From Nitrospinota bacterium (GTDB lineage Bacteria > UBA8248 > JACPRG01), in contig JASLXW010000013.1 in NCBI GenBank assembly GCA_030740135.1, forward strand, positions 1 through 20,263: DNA of 20,263 bases, written 5' to 3'. Shown here one piece after another: positions 8,492 to 15,965 of this stretch. Positions within the stretch are counted from its first letter, which is position 1. Every line of letters starts with the position of its first letter. A program made the translations under genes and the position numbers. The notes under the pieces are model-generated. The model was not told the DNA's origin. It made no database searches and saw only the letters and a program-made list of their open reading frames with translations.

Positions 8492-9013
8492 TTACAGGTC
8501 GTACTCTTTCAACTCCTGATCGAGCATCCGGGCGTACTTCTGGTACTCGGGGTCTTTCGGGGATTCAACCGCCGGGGCTTCCCCCGCTCCTCCCGCCGCC
8601 CCGCCTTCGTCTCTGGACCAGATCCGAAGGAGAAGGAAGATGACGCCGCCGCCCGAGAGCATGAGCGCCAGGGGCAGATACCAGGCCGTCAGGAAAAAGC
8701 CCCGCTGCGGGGGCGCGGGCCGCACGCTCGGACCGTACACCTCGACAAAGTAGTCGATGATCTCCCGCTTCGATTTTCCCTGCTTCACCTGGCGGCGGAT
8801 CACCTCCCGGAGCTGCTCGGCCTCCGGGCTCGGACAGTCGGCGATGAGGCGGCCCGGACAAACGGGGCTCATGATCGATTTGGCGACATCCACCGGATCG
8901 GGCGGCGACTCGGCCCCCGCCGTCGGAAGGACCCCCACCCAAAGGCCCGCCGCGGCGACCGTCACGCCAAAAGCCCGCCGCAGGCGGCGCCCTTTTCTCC
9001 CGGCCCGACTCAT
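8492..9013 (-). CDS. ccmH: CcmH-like cytochrome c maturation protein, variant redox motif
   Basis: CcmH normally reduces apocytochrome CxxCH cysteines in the periplasm. The 173-residue protein has a signal or anchor segment (about 14-34), a three-helix CcmH core (PEAEQLREVIRRQVKQGKSKREIIDYFVEVYGPSV, written here as its landmark segment at 62-97), a second membrane segment (108-131) and a charged tail. The usual CPVC site reads SPVC: Ser49 (AGC codon) replaces the first Cys and Cys52 remains. Another Cys60 lies in IADC, so a C-x7-C pair exists instead of CxxC. Start ATG 9013 overlaps the ccmD stop. Last gene of the ccm operon. The family call is firm; activity by the standard dithiol mechanism is doubtful. 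Confidence 0.88.
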   Translation of the reverse strand: MSRAGRKGRRLRRAFGVTVAAAGLWVGVLPTAGAESPPDPVDVAKSIMSPVCPGRLIADCPSPEAEQLREVIRRQVKQGKSKREIIDYFVEVYGPSVRPAPPQRGFFLTAWYLPLALMLSGGGVIFLLLRIWSRDEGGAAGGAGEAPAVESPKDPEYQKYARMLDQELKEYDL

Positions 9014-9153
9014 CCGTCCCCTTCCCGGTCTCCCAACCGCTCTTGCAGCCGGGTCATATCCCTGCGAAGGGTCCGGCCCTGCTTCGCCAGCCGGAAAACG
9101 TACGCGCACAAAATGATCCAGACGATTGTGTATGCGGCGAACAGATAGCTCAT
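9010..9153 (-). CDS. ccmD: Haem exporter small subunit CcmD
   Basis: A 47-residue protein reading MSYLFAAYTIVWIILCAYVF and then a basic cytoplasmic tail (RLAKQGRTLRRDMTRLQERLGD). Single membrane helix at residues 4-20. CcmD holds haem-loaded CcmE in complex with CcmABC and helps its release. It lies between ccmC and ccmH: ATG is 15 bases after the ccmC stop, preceded by AAAGGG, and its TGA overlaps the ccmH ATG (ATGA). Length, topology and position are exactly those of CcmD even though such small proteins share little sequence. Confidence 0.9.
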   Translation of the reverse strand: MSYLFAAYTIVWIILCAYVFRLAKQGRTLRRDMTRLQERLGDREGDG

Positions 9154-9168
9154 CTCGACCCTTTCTTC

Positions 9169-9960
9169 TTATCTTCCGTCGTCCAGCCGGAAGCGCAGCC
9201 GCTCGGCCTCGTCGCGCATCTCTTCCAGGACCACCCGCTGTCGGACGAGGGCGGCGAACGTAGCCAGAAGCGCCAGGAACGTCAGGCCCAAGGCCACCAG
9301 GAACATCGGGTCGCTCAGGCCCGTTCCGATGCCCCGCTCGGTGAGCACAACGGGTTTGGGATGAATCGTCCGCCAGATCAGCACGGAAAAATGGTTGACG
9401 GGGAGGGAGATCGCCCCGACGATGCCCAGGACGGCCGAATAGCGGGCCTTCTTCTCCGGCTCGAGGTCCTGCGCGCGGATCATCAGGTACGCCAGGTAGA
9501 TGAACCACAGGATGAGCGTCAGCGTGAGGCGGGCGTCCCAGGACCACCAAACGCCCCAGATGGGCTTGGCCCAGATGGGACCCGTGATCAGAACAATGCT
9601 GCAGAACAGGAAGCCGACCTCGGCGCAGGCGTGGGCGTAAATGTCCCACCTTCGCTCCCGGGTCGCCAGGTAGGCGATGCTGCCGAGCATGACAAGACCG
9701 AAGGCCAGAAAGGCGACCCAGGCGGCCGGGACGTGGATGTAGAAGATCCGCATGACGGGCAGCGCCAGGGTCTCGTTCCCGACCCGGATGGCGATGTTCG
9801 GCGTGAGAACGAAGTCGAACGCCAGCGCCGCCACCATGAGAACCAGCGCGCCCGCGACGCTCAGATTGTCATAGACCGCCGCGCCGAACCGGAGCCACTG
9901 ATCCTTCAGCGGCGCCGCCGGGGGGCTCGATTCCCGGACTTTGGCGTAAGTCACAATCAT
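9169..9960 (-). CDS. ccmC: Haem exporter subunit CcmC
   Basis: Integral membrane haem-handling protein that loads haem onto CcmE on the periplasmic side. 263 residues with six hydrophobic segments. The tryptophan-rich WWD signature is WGVWWSWDARLT. The haem-ligand histidines are expected in RIFYIHVPAAW and in PVNHFSVLIWRTIHP, both present. A soluble tail (VRQRVVLEEMRDEAERLRFRL) forms a short amphipathic C-terminal helix. The ATG overlaps the stop of the preceding ccmAB frame by the ATGA arrangement, so translation is coupled. Confidence 0.96.
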   Translation of the reverse strand: MIVTYAKVRESSPPAAPLKDQWLRFGAAVYDNLSVAGALVLMVAALAFDFVLTPNIAIRVGNETLALPVMRIFYIHVPAAWVAFLAFGLVMLGSIAYLATRERRWDIYAHACAEVGFLFCSIVLITGPIWAKPIWGVWWSWDARLTLTLILWFIYLAYLMIRAQDLEPEKKARYSAVLGIVGAISLPVNHFSVLIWRTIHPKPVVLTERGIGTGLSDPMFLVALGLTFLALLATFAALVRQRVVLEEMRDEAERLRFRLDDGR

Positions 9961-11522
9961 TCCTCCAGCGCGTAATCTACGACCCAGATCGATATTACCA
10001 GAAAGACCACATCGTAGACGCCCAGCAGACGATACCAGACCGCCTGGTCCGCCGGACTCCCTCCGGCCAGGATTCCCGTCGTGGCGCCCGCGGCGCCGAT
10101 CACGATCGGGATCGCCACGGGAAAAAGAAGCAGCGGCAGCATCACCTCCCGGGCCTTGGTGTTGACGGCGATGGATGCGAACAGCGTTCCCACGGTCGCC
10201 AGCCCGATCGTCGCCAGAATCACCACGGGTCCCAGCACGAGGAACAGCCGGTCCAGCGGAAAGTCATACAGCACCCCGAACACCGGCAGGCTCACGGCTT
10301 CGACGATCCACAGGAACACCAGATTGCCGGCCAGTTTCCCCACAAAGATCGACCCCCGGTCCGCCGGCGAAAGCAGGATTCCCTGGATGCACTCCCCTTC
10401 CTTTTCCAGGGCGAACGCCCGATTCATGCCCAGCACAGACGAGAACAAAAACGCCGTCCACAAAATCCCCGAGCCCACCGACGCCTTCCACCGCTCCCCC
10501 AGCTCGAAGGCGAAATTGAACAGGACCATCACCAGAAGGGCGAAGATCGCCATCGTGACGATCGCCTCCCGGGAGCGGCACTCGGACAGGAGGTCTTTCC
10601 ACAGGACGGCGGCCGCGTGGGTGAAATATTCGCGAAGGCCGCCGGCCGGCGTGTCCGCCGATCCGGCCCGCCGCGGCCCCTCACGCATGCTCCTCATCCC
10701 GTCCACCGCGAATGTCCGCCGCCCCTTCCCCCCTCCCCCCCTTCCCGTGCGAGATTCGTAGAGCGCGGCGAAGCCCCCCGCGTCCACCCCGGAGCGCGGC
10801 GACGCGAACCGGACTCTTCCCCGGTCGAGAATCGCGACCTCGTCGCAAAGCGCGAGACCGATTTCCAAATCATGCGTGGTCAGAACCAACGTCTTCCCCT
10901 CATCGCGCAGCCGCCCCAGGGTGTCCATCAGCATCCGCGCGCCCGGCCGGTCGAGGCCCGTAAACGGCTCGTCCAGGAAGAGGATGTCGGGGTCGTGAAC
11001 CAGCGCCCGGCCGATGGACGCCCGCTGCGTCATCCCCCTGGAGAAGCCCCGGACCGGATCATCCGCCCGGTCGGCCAGACCCACAAAGGCCAGGACCTCC
11101 TCCGTCCGCTCCCGGACCCTGGGGACGCCATAAAGCCGCCCGTAGAAGGATAGGTTCTCCCGGGGACTGAGATGGCCGTAGAGAAGGGGCTGATGGGAAA
11201 GAAACCCCATCCGGCGGCGGAGCGACCGGACGGCCGCCCCCCGAGCCGCCTCCTCCCCGTCCACCCAAATCCGGCCCGCCGTCGGGCGGGAGAGGAGGGA
11301 GAGCATCTTCAGCAGGGTCGTCTTCCCCGCGCCGTTGAAACCGAACACCGAGAGGCAGCACCCGGCGGGCAGGGAAATGTCCACGTCTTCGACCGCCGCG
11401 AGGGGGCCGAACCTGCGCGTCAGGCCCCGGGTGGAGAGGCGGGCGTCGGGAGCGGGACAAACGTCCCGGGCGGGACGGTTCTCTTCCCCGGCCGCCTCGG
11501 CGGGCCGCGACGAAAGACTCAT
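9957..11522 (-). CDS. Fused CcmA-CcmB haem exporter (ATPase plus permease in one frame)
   Basis: 521 residues in one open frame. Residues about 28-258 are the CcmA ABC ATPase: Walker A GFNGAGKTT (61-69, with Phe where Pro is usual), signature FSRGMTQR (160-167), Walker B ILFLDEPFTGLD (180-191) and H-loop TTHDL. Residues about 297-521 are CcmB, with six hydrophobic segments beginning LREYFTHAAAVLWKDLLSE. CcmAB power release of haem-CcmE. The linker (259-296) is rich in Gly and Arg and is encoded by poly-G tracts (minus strand, 10722-10747). Both other frames reach a stop just after them (10694-10696 and 10681-10683), the first overlapping an in-frame ATG at 10697. A one-base error could therefore have joined two genes. 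The ATG overlaps the upstream gene's stop. Both halves are certain; the fusion is not. Confidence 0.9.
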   Translation of the reverse strand: MSLSSRPAEAAGEENRPARDVCPAPDARLSTRGLTRRFGPLAAVEDVDISLPAGCCLSVFGFNGAGKTTLLKMLSLLSRPTAGRIWVDGEEAARGAAVRSLRRRMGFLSHQPLLYGHLSPRENLSFYGRLYGVPRVRERTEEVLAFVGLADRADDPVRGFSRGMTQRASIGRALVHDPDILFLDEPFTGLDRPGARMLMDTLGRLRDEGKTLVLTTHDLEIGLALCDEVAILDRGRVRFASPRSGVDAGGFAALYESRTGRGGGGKGRRTFAVDGMRSMREGPRRAGSADTPAGGLREYFTHAAAVLWKDLLSECRSREAIVTMAIFALLVMVLFNFAFELGERWKASVGSGILWTAFLFSSVLGMNRAFALEKEGECIQGILLSPADRGSIFVGKLAGNLVFLWIVEAVSLPVFGVLYDFPLDRLFLVLGPVVILATIGLATVGTLFASIAVNTKAREVMLPLLLFPVAIPIVIGAAGATTGILAGGSPADQAVWYRLLGVYDVVFLVISIWVVDYALEE

Positions 11523-12625
11523 TTCCCCGCAATCCGCTTCGAGAGATCCAGGGCGCGCCGCTTCAGCGCCGCCCTTTTGGCTTCGTATTCCCCCTCGGGA
11601 CCCTTCCCCACCTGCCGGTCGTCATCCAGCGCGGCAATCAGCCGGAGGACCTCGGTCCGCTCCCGGTCGAGAGCAGCCGGGCTCAGGTTCGGAGCGGCCC
11701 CCGCCTGGACGGATTTTGCGGACGGGGGGGGCGCGGCCTTCGGCTTCAACCCTTCCTTCTTTCCGGCATTCTCGGCCGCGATGCGGGACACACGGCGGCG
11801 GCGGAGAGCGAAGGGAATCGCAATACCCAGAGCAACCACCGCGGCGATGCCGAAAAAGACAGTCTCGGCGAACGCGCTCTCCACGTCCCGGCTGATCGTG
11901 TACCGGATCCGAGACCCCGGAGAAACGTCCGTCTTCGAGGCGATGTGGAAACGGTCGCCCAGGTTCTCGCCGAAGACGCCTTCGTACTTCAGGTCCGAGG
12001 AGAGCGGCTGGCGCATCCTGAACTCCGTCGTCATGACCTGGAACCGACGGGTCCGGAACTGAAACCTCTTCTCGACCGGAAGCTGGGCGGGAGGCTCGCG
12101 CACGGCGTACAGGAGGTTCACCTCTTTTGGACCGGGCGGGATCGGTTCGGCGGAGATCACCCGGCGGCCCCTCATCTTGACCGCATTGGGGTTCAACCCC
12201 TCGGGGGGCCGAAGCAATTCCGCACCGTCCGGCAGGGTAAAGGCCAGGGTCTCGCCGTTCTTCCCCGCGTACGTGGCGGCGCCCGTGTTGGCGAGGCGGA
12301 CGGCCTCGCGGAAGACCAGCCGCTCCTGTTCGTACCGGACCAAGACCCGGTGACTCTCGACGACGATTTTCGAAGGGTCCCGCGTCAGGTCGTAAATGAG
12401 CAGCCGGGTCTCCTTCCCCCCGGCCCGGGCGAGGGCGAAACAAGGGACGCCCAGGTGCCGGGTCACGGCCAGCAGGTGGCCTTTCCCCGCCGCGGGCGGC
12501 TTCTCGTCATGCGCAGCCCAAACCGCCGCGGGCCGGACAGGGGCGGCCAACGCCGCCACAACCCACAGGACAACCAGGAAGGGTCGCAATTCGAGCCGCG
12601 GCGCCGGCCAAGGCCCGCGAGGCAT
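11519..12625 (-). CDS. Unrecognised membrane protein of the ccm operon with CcmI-like tail
   Basis: I do not recognise the family. 368 residues: an N-terminal signal or anchor (hydrophobic FLVVLWVVAALAA, about 16-30, then VWA-AH as a possible cleavage site), a beta-rich periplasmic region (about 48-248), one membrane helix (254-274) followed by RRRR, and a cytoplasmic tail. The tail has an Ala/Pro/Lys linker and a predicted helical pair (LIAALDDDRQVGKGPEGEYE onward, 329-361) resembling the segment in the neighbouring zinc-ribbon protein and CcmI-type N-terminal regions. ATG 12625 is chosen because it gives a good signal sequence; GTG 12658, overlapping the upstream stop, is an alternative. 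Its TGA overlaps the ccmAB ATG. Position suggests a partner or scaffold of the Ccm machinery; that is inference. Confidence 0.7.
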   Translation of the reverse strand: MPRGPWPAPRLELRPFLVVLWVVAALAAPVRPAAVWAAHDEKPPAAGKGHLLAVTRHLGVPCFALARAGGKETRLLIYDLTRDPSKIVVESHRVLVRYEQERLVFREAVRLANTGAATYAGKNGETLAFTLPDGAELLRPPEGLNPNAVKMRGRRVISAEPIPPGPKEVNLLYAVREPPAQLPVEKRFQFRTRRFQVMTTEFRMRQPLSSDLKYEGVFGENLGDRFHIASKTDVSPGSRIRYTISRDVESAFAETVFFGIAAVVALGIAIPFALRRRRVSRIAAENAGKKEGLKPKAAPPPSAKSVQAGAAPNLSPAALDRERTEVLRLIAALDDDRQVGKGPEGEYEAKRAALKRRALDLSKRIAGK

Positions 12626-12644
12626 CCCGCGAAGCGGCCCCGCT

Positions 12645-13142
12645 TCAGGACGTTTCACGCAGCACGGTTCCGCAGGAAGAACAGAAGTTGTCGGTCGAGC
12701 TGACGGGCACGCCGCAGTCGCGGCAAAAGCGCGGCTCGGGCGGATCGCCCCGGGCATCCGGCGCGGTCTCGGCCGCCCCGGGCGAGGGGTCCTCCTCCCG
12801 GACCGCCTTGCGAAGGGCCAGGATTTCCCGCTCCAGGGCTTCGGAAAGGTCCGCCTCGGGATCCCCTGTCTCCACCAGCGCGTCGATCCCCCGCAGGACG
12901 CCGATGGCCCGCTCCCGGTACTGGGCCTCGAGCCGGCGAAAATCGGGGTCCGAGAGCTTCCCGGCCGCACGGTCGAAATCCAGCTCTTTCAGGGCGCCGT
13001 AGATCACATCCTTCATCTCGAGCAGCTCCTCAAGGCGCGACCCGGCGTCATCGGCATTCCGACCGCTTTCCCCGAGAACAAAGGGAAGAACCACGGCCGC
13101 CGCCGCGAACACCGCCATGAGACCGACAACGATGGGGATCAC
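12645..13142 (-). CDS. CcmI-like membrane protein with C-terminal zinc ribbon
   Basis: 165 residues. One membrane helix at the N-terminus (about 2-23), then a charged helical segment (LLEMKDVIYGALKELDFDR to about 88) of the kind seen at the start of CcmI-type cytochrome c biogenesis proteins, a further helix, a Pro/Ala linker, and a zinc ribbon C-x2-C-x10-C-x2-C (Cys140, 143, 154, 157). CcmI normally chaperones apocytochromes with periplasmic TPR repeats; these are missing. GTG 13142 is chosen over the longer frame because GGAGAAG lies about 6 bases upstream and the upstream part overlaps ccmF. It starts 43 bases after the ccmF stop. The zinc ribbon would be cytoplasmic if the helix inserts N-out; topology is not proven. 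Function inferred from context only. Confidence 0.75.
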   Translation of the reverse strand: MIPIVVGLMAVFAAAAVVLPFVLGESGRNADDAGSRLEELLEMKDVIYGALKELDFDRAAGKLSDPDFRRLEAQYRERAIGVLRGIDALVETGDPEADLSEALEREILALRKAVREEDPSPGAAETAPDARGDPPEPRFCRDCGVPVSSTDNFCSSCGTVLRETS

Positions 13143-13185
13143 AGAGACTTCTCCGGCCCCCCCCGCGGACGGCGGAGGTTTCGGA

Positions 13186-15195
13186 TCACGAGCCCGCGGG
13201 GGCGGAGGCGTCCGCCCAACGGACCCGCCCCTTCCGGGCGGCGGCGCCTCGGGCGCGCTTCGTCCCCGGCTCATACCACAGGCAGATCAGCGTACCGAGA
13301 ACGAAAATGGCCCCGCCGATCCAGATCCAGGACACCAGCGGGTTGATGTAAAAACGGAAGGTGGCCGAGCCGTCCTCATTGGCCGCGGCGAGGATGACGT
13401 ACAGGTCCTCGGCCAGCGTCGATCGGATCGCCACCTCGGTGGTCGGCTGCTCAGGGTTGCGGTAGAGGCGGCGCTCGGGCCGGAGAACGCCGATCTCCCG
13501 GCCCCGCTTGCGCAAACGCAGGTCCGCCGAGGTGGCCTGAAGGAGGGCGTCTTGGCGGGAGCCCAGGCGCTCGAACTCGACCCAGTAATCCTTCACCTGG
13601 GTGAGCTCGCCGGGACGCAGGGTGGACTCCACCTGGGTCTGAAAGGCGGAAGAGCCGGTGATGCCCACGAAGATGGCCATCATCCCGAGGTGAACGACGT
13701 AGCCGCCGTACCGCCGGGTGTTGCGCCGGGTCAGGTTCACCAAGGCCACGGCGGCCGACTCCTCGGCGATGCGCTGCCGGGCCCGCGTCCCCCGGTAGAA
13801 CTCATCCACAATCGTGACCAGGACGAACGCGATCAGGCTGAAGGACAACAGCGCGTAAAAGCTCCGCATCCCCAAGGCGAACAGGATCAGCCCCGTCCCG
13901 AAGCCGACGGCCAAGGGGGTGAGGAAATGCTTTTTGAGCTGCGCGGGGGACGCCCGCCTCCAGGCGATCAGCGGTCCGACGCCGACCAGCAGGATCAGCA
14001 CCAGGCCGATGGGGACGTTGACGCGGTTGAAGAAAGGCGGCCCGATGGTGATGCGCGTTCCGGTCACCGCTTCGGAGACCAGCGGAAAGATCGTCCCCCA
14101 CCAGATGGAAAAGGCCGCGCCCACCAGGATGAGGTTGTTGATCAGAAACGCGCTCTCTCTGGAGAGCATGGAGTCCAGGTGATTGCGGGCCTGAAGCCTG
14201 TCCATCCTCCAGAAGACCAGGGCCAGACTGGAGGCGATGACCAGGAACAGAAAGACCCCGAAGTAGTAACCCAGGGCGGACTGGGCGAAGGCGTGAACAC
14301 TGGAGATGACGCCGCTGCGGACGACGAACGTCCCAAAGATGGTCAGCGTGAACGTCATGATAATGAGGATCAGGTTCCAGACCTTCAGCATGCCCTTCTT
14401 TTCCTGGATCATGACTGAATGCAGGAAGGCCGTCCCGGTGATCCAGGGCAGGATGGCGGCGTTCTCCACCGGGTCCCAGCCCCAGTACCCCCCCCAGCCG
14501 AGCTCCCGGTAAGCCCACCAGGAACCCAGCAGATTCCCAACCCCCAGGAAGCCCCACGCGATCAGGGACCACCGCCGGGTCGCGCGGATCCACTCCTCTC
14601 CCAGCCGGCCCGTCACCAGGGCCCCGATGGCGAAGGCGAACGGCACCGTCCATCCCACGTACCCCAGGTAGAGGTTGGGCGGATGGATGACCATCCCCGG
14701 ATCCTGAAGAAGCGGGTTCAACCCCCGCCCGTCCGCCGGAATCGGCGTGAGGATCGAGAAGGGGTTGTCAAAGAAGATGAGCAGCGCCAAGAAGAAGGCC
14801 GAGGTGGCCGTCAGCGTGGTGACGACGTAGGGGATCAACTCCCGGTTTCTGTCCCGGTTGGTGTAGAGCGCGACCGCCGAGTAGAGGCTCAGGAGCCAGG
14901 CCCAAAACAAGAGGGAGCCCGCCTGCCCGCCCCAAAAAGAGGTCACTTTGTAGAAGATCGGGAGGCTTCGGCTGCTGGTGGCGGCGACTGCGTTGAGGCT
15001 GAAATCATCCGTGAGGAGGCCGACCTCCAGGGCGAGGACGGCGATGGTCGTAACGACGGCGAGCGCGAACACGCCGTTCTTCGCGCTCTCCACCCACAGG
15101 GGCCGCTTACGCAGACCTCCCCAAAGAGAGGCGGCCATGGAATATCCGGCCAAGGCCCCTCCCAGCCAGACGGCAAAGTAGCCGATGTCACCCAT
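13186..15195 (-). CDS. ccmF: Cytochrome c haem lyase subunit CcmF
   Basis: Large polytopic membrane protein that receives haem from CcmE and attaches it to apocytochrome c. 669 residues, normal length. The WWD signature WAYRELGWGGYWGWDPVENA spans about 228-246. Conserved histidines fall in MVIHPPN (His171) and TAFLHS (His259), flanking it as in other CcmF proteins. About 14-15 hydrophobic segments; a large periplasmic loop lies near the C-terminus (about 520-625) before the last helix. The ATG at 15195 has no purine-rich ribosome-binding site (the minus strand reads TTTTTCTCCT just before it), unlike most genes here. A 66-base gap with a GC palindrome separates it from ccmE. Confidence 0.97.
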   Translation of the reverse strand: MGDIGYFAVWLGGALAGYSMAASLWGGLRKRPLWVESAKNGVFALAVVTTIAVLALEVGLLTDDFSLNAVAATSSRSLPIFYKVTSFWGGQAGSLLFWAWLLSLYSAVALYTNRDRNRELIPYVVTTLTATSAFFLALLIFFDNPFSILTPIPADGRGLNPLLQDPGMVIHPPNLYLGYVGWTVPFAFAIGALVTGRLGEEWIRATRRWSLIAWGFLGVGNLLGSWWAYRELGWGGYWGWDPVENAAILPWITGTAFLHSVMIQEKKGMLKVWNLILIIMTFTLTIFGTFVVRSGVISSVHAFAQSALGYYFGVFLFLVIASSLALVFWRMDRLQARNHLDSMLSRESAFLINNLILVGAAFSIWWGTIFPLVSEAVTGTRITIGPPFFNRVNVPIGLVLILLVGVGPLIAWRRASPAQLKKHFLTPLAVGFGTGLILFALGMRSFYALLSFSLIAFVLVTIVDEFYRGTRARQRIAEESAAVALVNLTRRNTRRYGGYVVHLGMMAIFVGITGSSAFQTQVESTLRPGELTQVKDYWVEFERLGSRQDALLQATSADLRLRKRGREIGVLRPERRLYRNPEQPTTEVAIRSTLAEDLYVILAAANEDGSATFRFYINPLVSWIWIGGAIFVLGTLICLWYEPGTKRARGAAARKGRVRWADASAPAGS

Positions 15196-15219
15196 AGGAG
15201 AAAAACCCGGTTCCAGGAA

Positions 15220-15238
15220 GGCGGGCGGAATGCCCGCC
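15220..15238. repeat. GC palindromic repeat, copy 2
   Basis: GGCGGGC-GGAAT-GCCCGCC, a perfect 7-base stem with a 5-base loop, between ccmE and ccmF. It is nearly identical to the element at 6208-6228. As an intercistronic hairpin it could protect ccmE mRNA or reduce read-through to ccmF; no T-run follows. Confidence 0.6.
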
Positions 15239-15261
15239 CCGCCCGGGTGAAGGATGGGGTG

Positions 15262-15687
15262 TCAGTACAAGCTGGACTTGACCGCCTTTTTCGCGCCGCC
15301 CTCGGCTTCATACTTGGACGGACAGGCGGTCATCACCTTGCTGGCCACAAGCACGCCGTCCCGTCTGAACTTGCCCTCGACGATCACGTCGGCCCCGTCT
15401 CTGAACAAATCGGGGACGATGCCCTTGAAGTGAACGGGCAACGTGGCCTTCCCATCGGTCACCTTGAAGTCATAGACGCGGTGGTCGACGGATTTTCGGA
15501 TCGTGCCCGGCTTCACTTTTCCAGAGACGCGAAGCCCCTTCCCATACAATTCTTCCGCGCGCGCCTCAATCTCGTTCACCTCGTAGAAGTAACTCATCCC
15601 CCGGGACATTCCGGTGATGGAGAGGTAGAGGATCGACCCGAAGATGACCACCCCGCCGACGACGAATTGAAGTTTCTTCCGATTCAC
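15262..15687 (-). CDS. ccmE: Haem chaperone CcmE, cysteine (CxxxY) variant
   Basis: Periplasmic membrane-anchored OB-fold haem carrier between CcmC and CcmF. 141 residues: N-terminal helix (about 7-24), the OB barrel (RVSGKVKPGTIR, VYDFKVTDGKATLPVHFKGIVPDLFRDG, VIVEGKF) and a C-terminal tail. In most CcmE proteins haem is bound covalently by His in HxxxY; here the site is CPSKY, Cys122 and Tyr126. This Cys variant is known from Desulfovibrio and some archaea, where the Ccm system also lacks CcmH and CcmG. Start is GTG with GGAGA 7 bases upstream. First gene of the ccm operon, with a leader of about 215 bases. Confidence 0.95.
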   Translation of the reverse strand: MNRKKLQFVVGGVVIFGSILYLSITGMSRGMSYFYEVNEIEARAEELYGKGLRVSGKVKPGTIRKSVDHRVYDFKVTDGKATLPVHFKGIVPDLFRDGADVIVEGKFRRDGVLVASKVMTACPSKYEAEGGAKKAVKSSLY

Positions 15688-15722
15688 GCGATTGTCTCCG
15701 TTAGGTCCTCAGCCACCTCGAC

Positions 15723-15825
15723 ACAGCCCCGGAACCCCTCCGGTGAACAGAGGGCTGTCTCAACCGAACCTTCTGCCGGATTGAAACCCGGAATCAGCCC
15801 CGCCGATTCCCCGAAATCTCCGGCA
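15723..15825 (-). promoter_or_regulatory. Structured 5' leader of the ccm operon
   Basis: On the ccmE transcript two stem systems can be drawn. A 7-base outer stem TGCCGGA/TCCGGCA (15819-15825 with 15774-15780) encloses a 6-base stem GGAATC/GATTCC (15805-15810 with 15790-15795). Nearer the gene, ACAGCCC/GGGCTGT (15752-15758 with 15723-15729) pairs across 22 bases. It matches no riboswitch class I can recall. Chance pairing is possible at this GC content. Confidence 0.35.
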
Positions 15826-15894
15826 AGAGACTCCCTTTTCCGCGATTTTTGCCGCCAAACCGTCTATTCGCGGCGGTCCAGGCTGGGCGACGTC

Positions 15895-15911
15895 CTTCTC
15901 CTTAGGAGAAG
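15895..15911. promoter_or_regulatory. Palindrome at the ccmE transcription start (possible operator)
   Basis: CTTCTCC-TTA-GGAGAAG, perfect 7-base arms, overlapping the end of the -10 box and the predicted start point. The position suits a repressor site; the binding protein is unknown. Confidence 0.45.
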
Positions 15912-15937
15912 TTATTCCCCGCCCAAATGGGTGTCAA
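15909..15937 (-). promoter_or_regulatory. Sigma70-type promoter of the ccm operon
   Basis: Minus-strand TTGACA (15932-15937), 17-base spacer, TAACTT (15909-15914); start near 15902. It lies 29 bases after the ilvC stop, so ccm can be transcribed independently of ilvC, although no ilvC terminator is visible. Confidence 0.5.
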
Positions 15938-15965
15938 TACTCGTCGCGCGGCCCCGTGCAAACGC

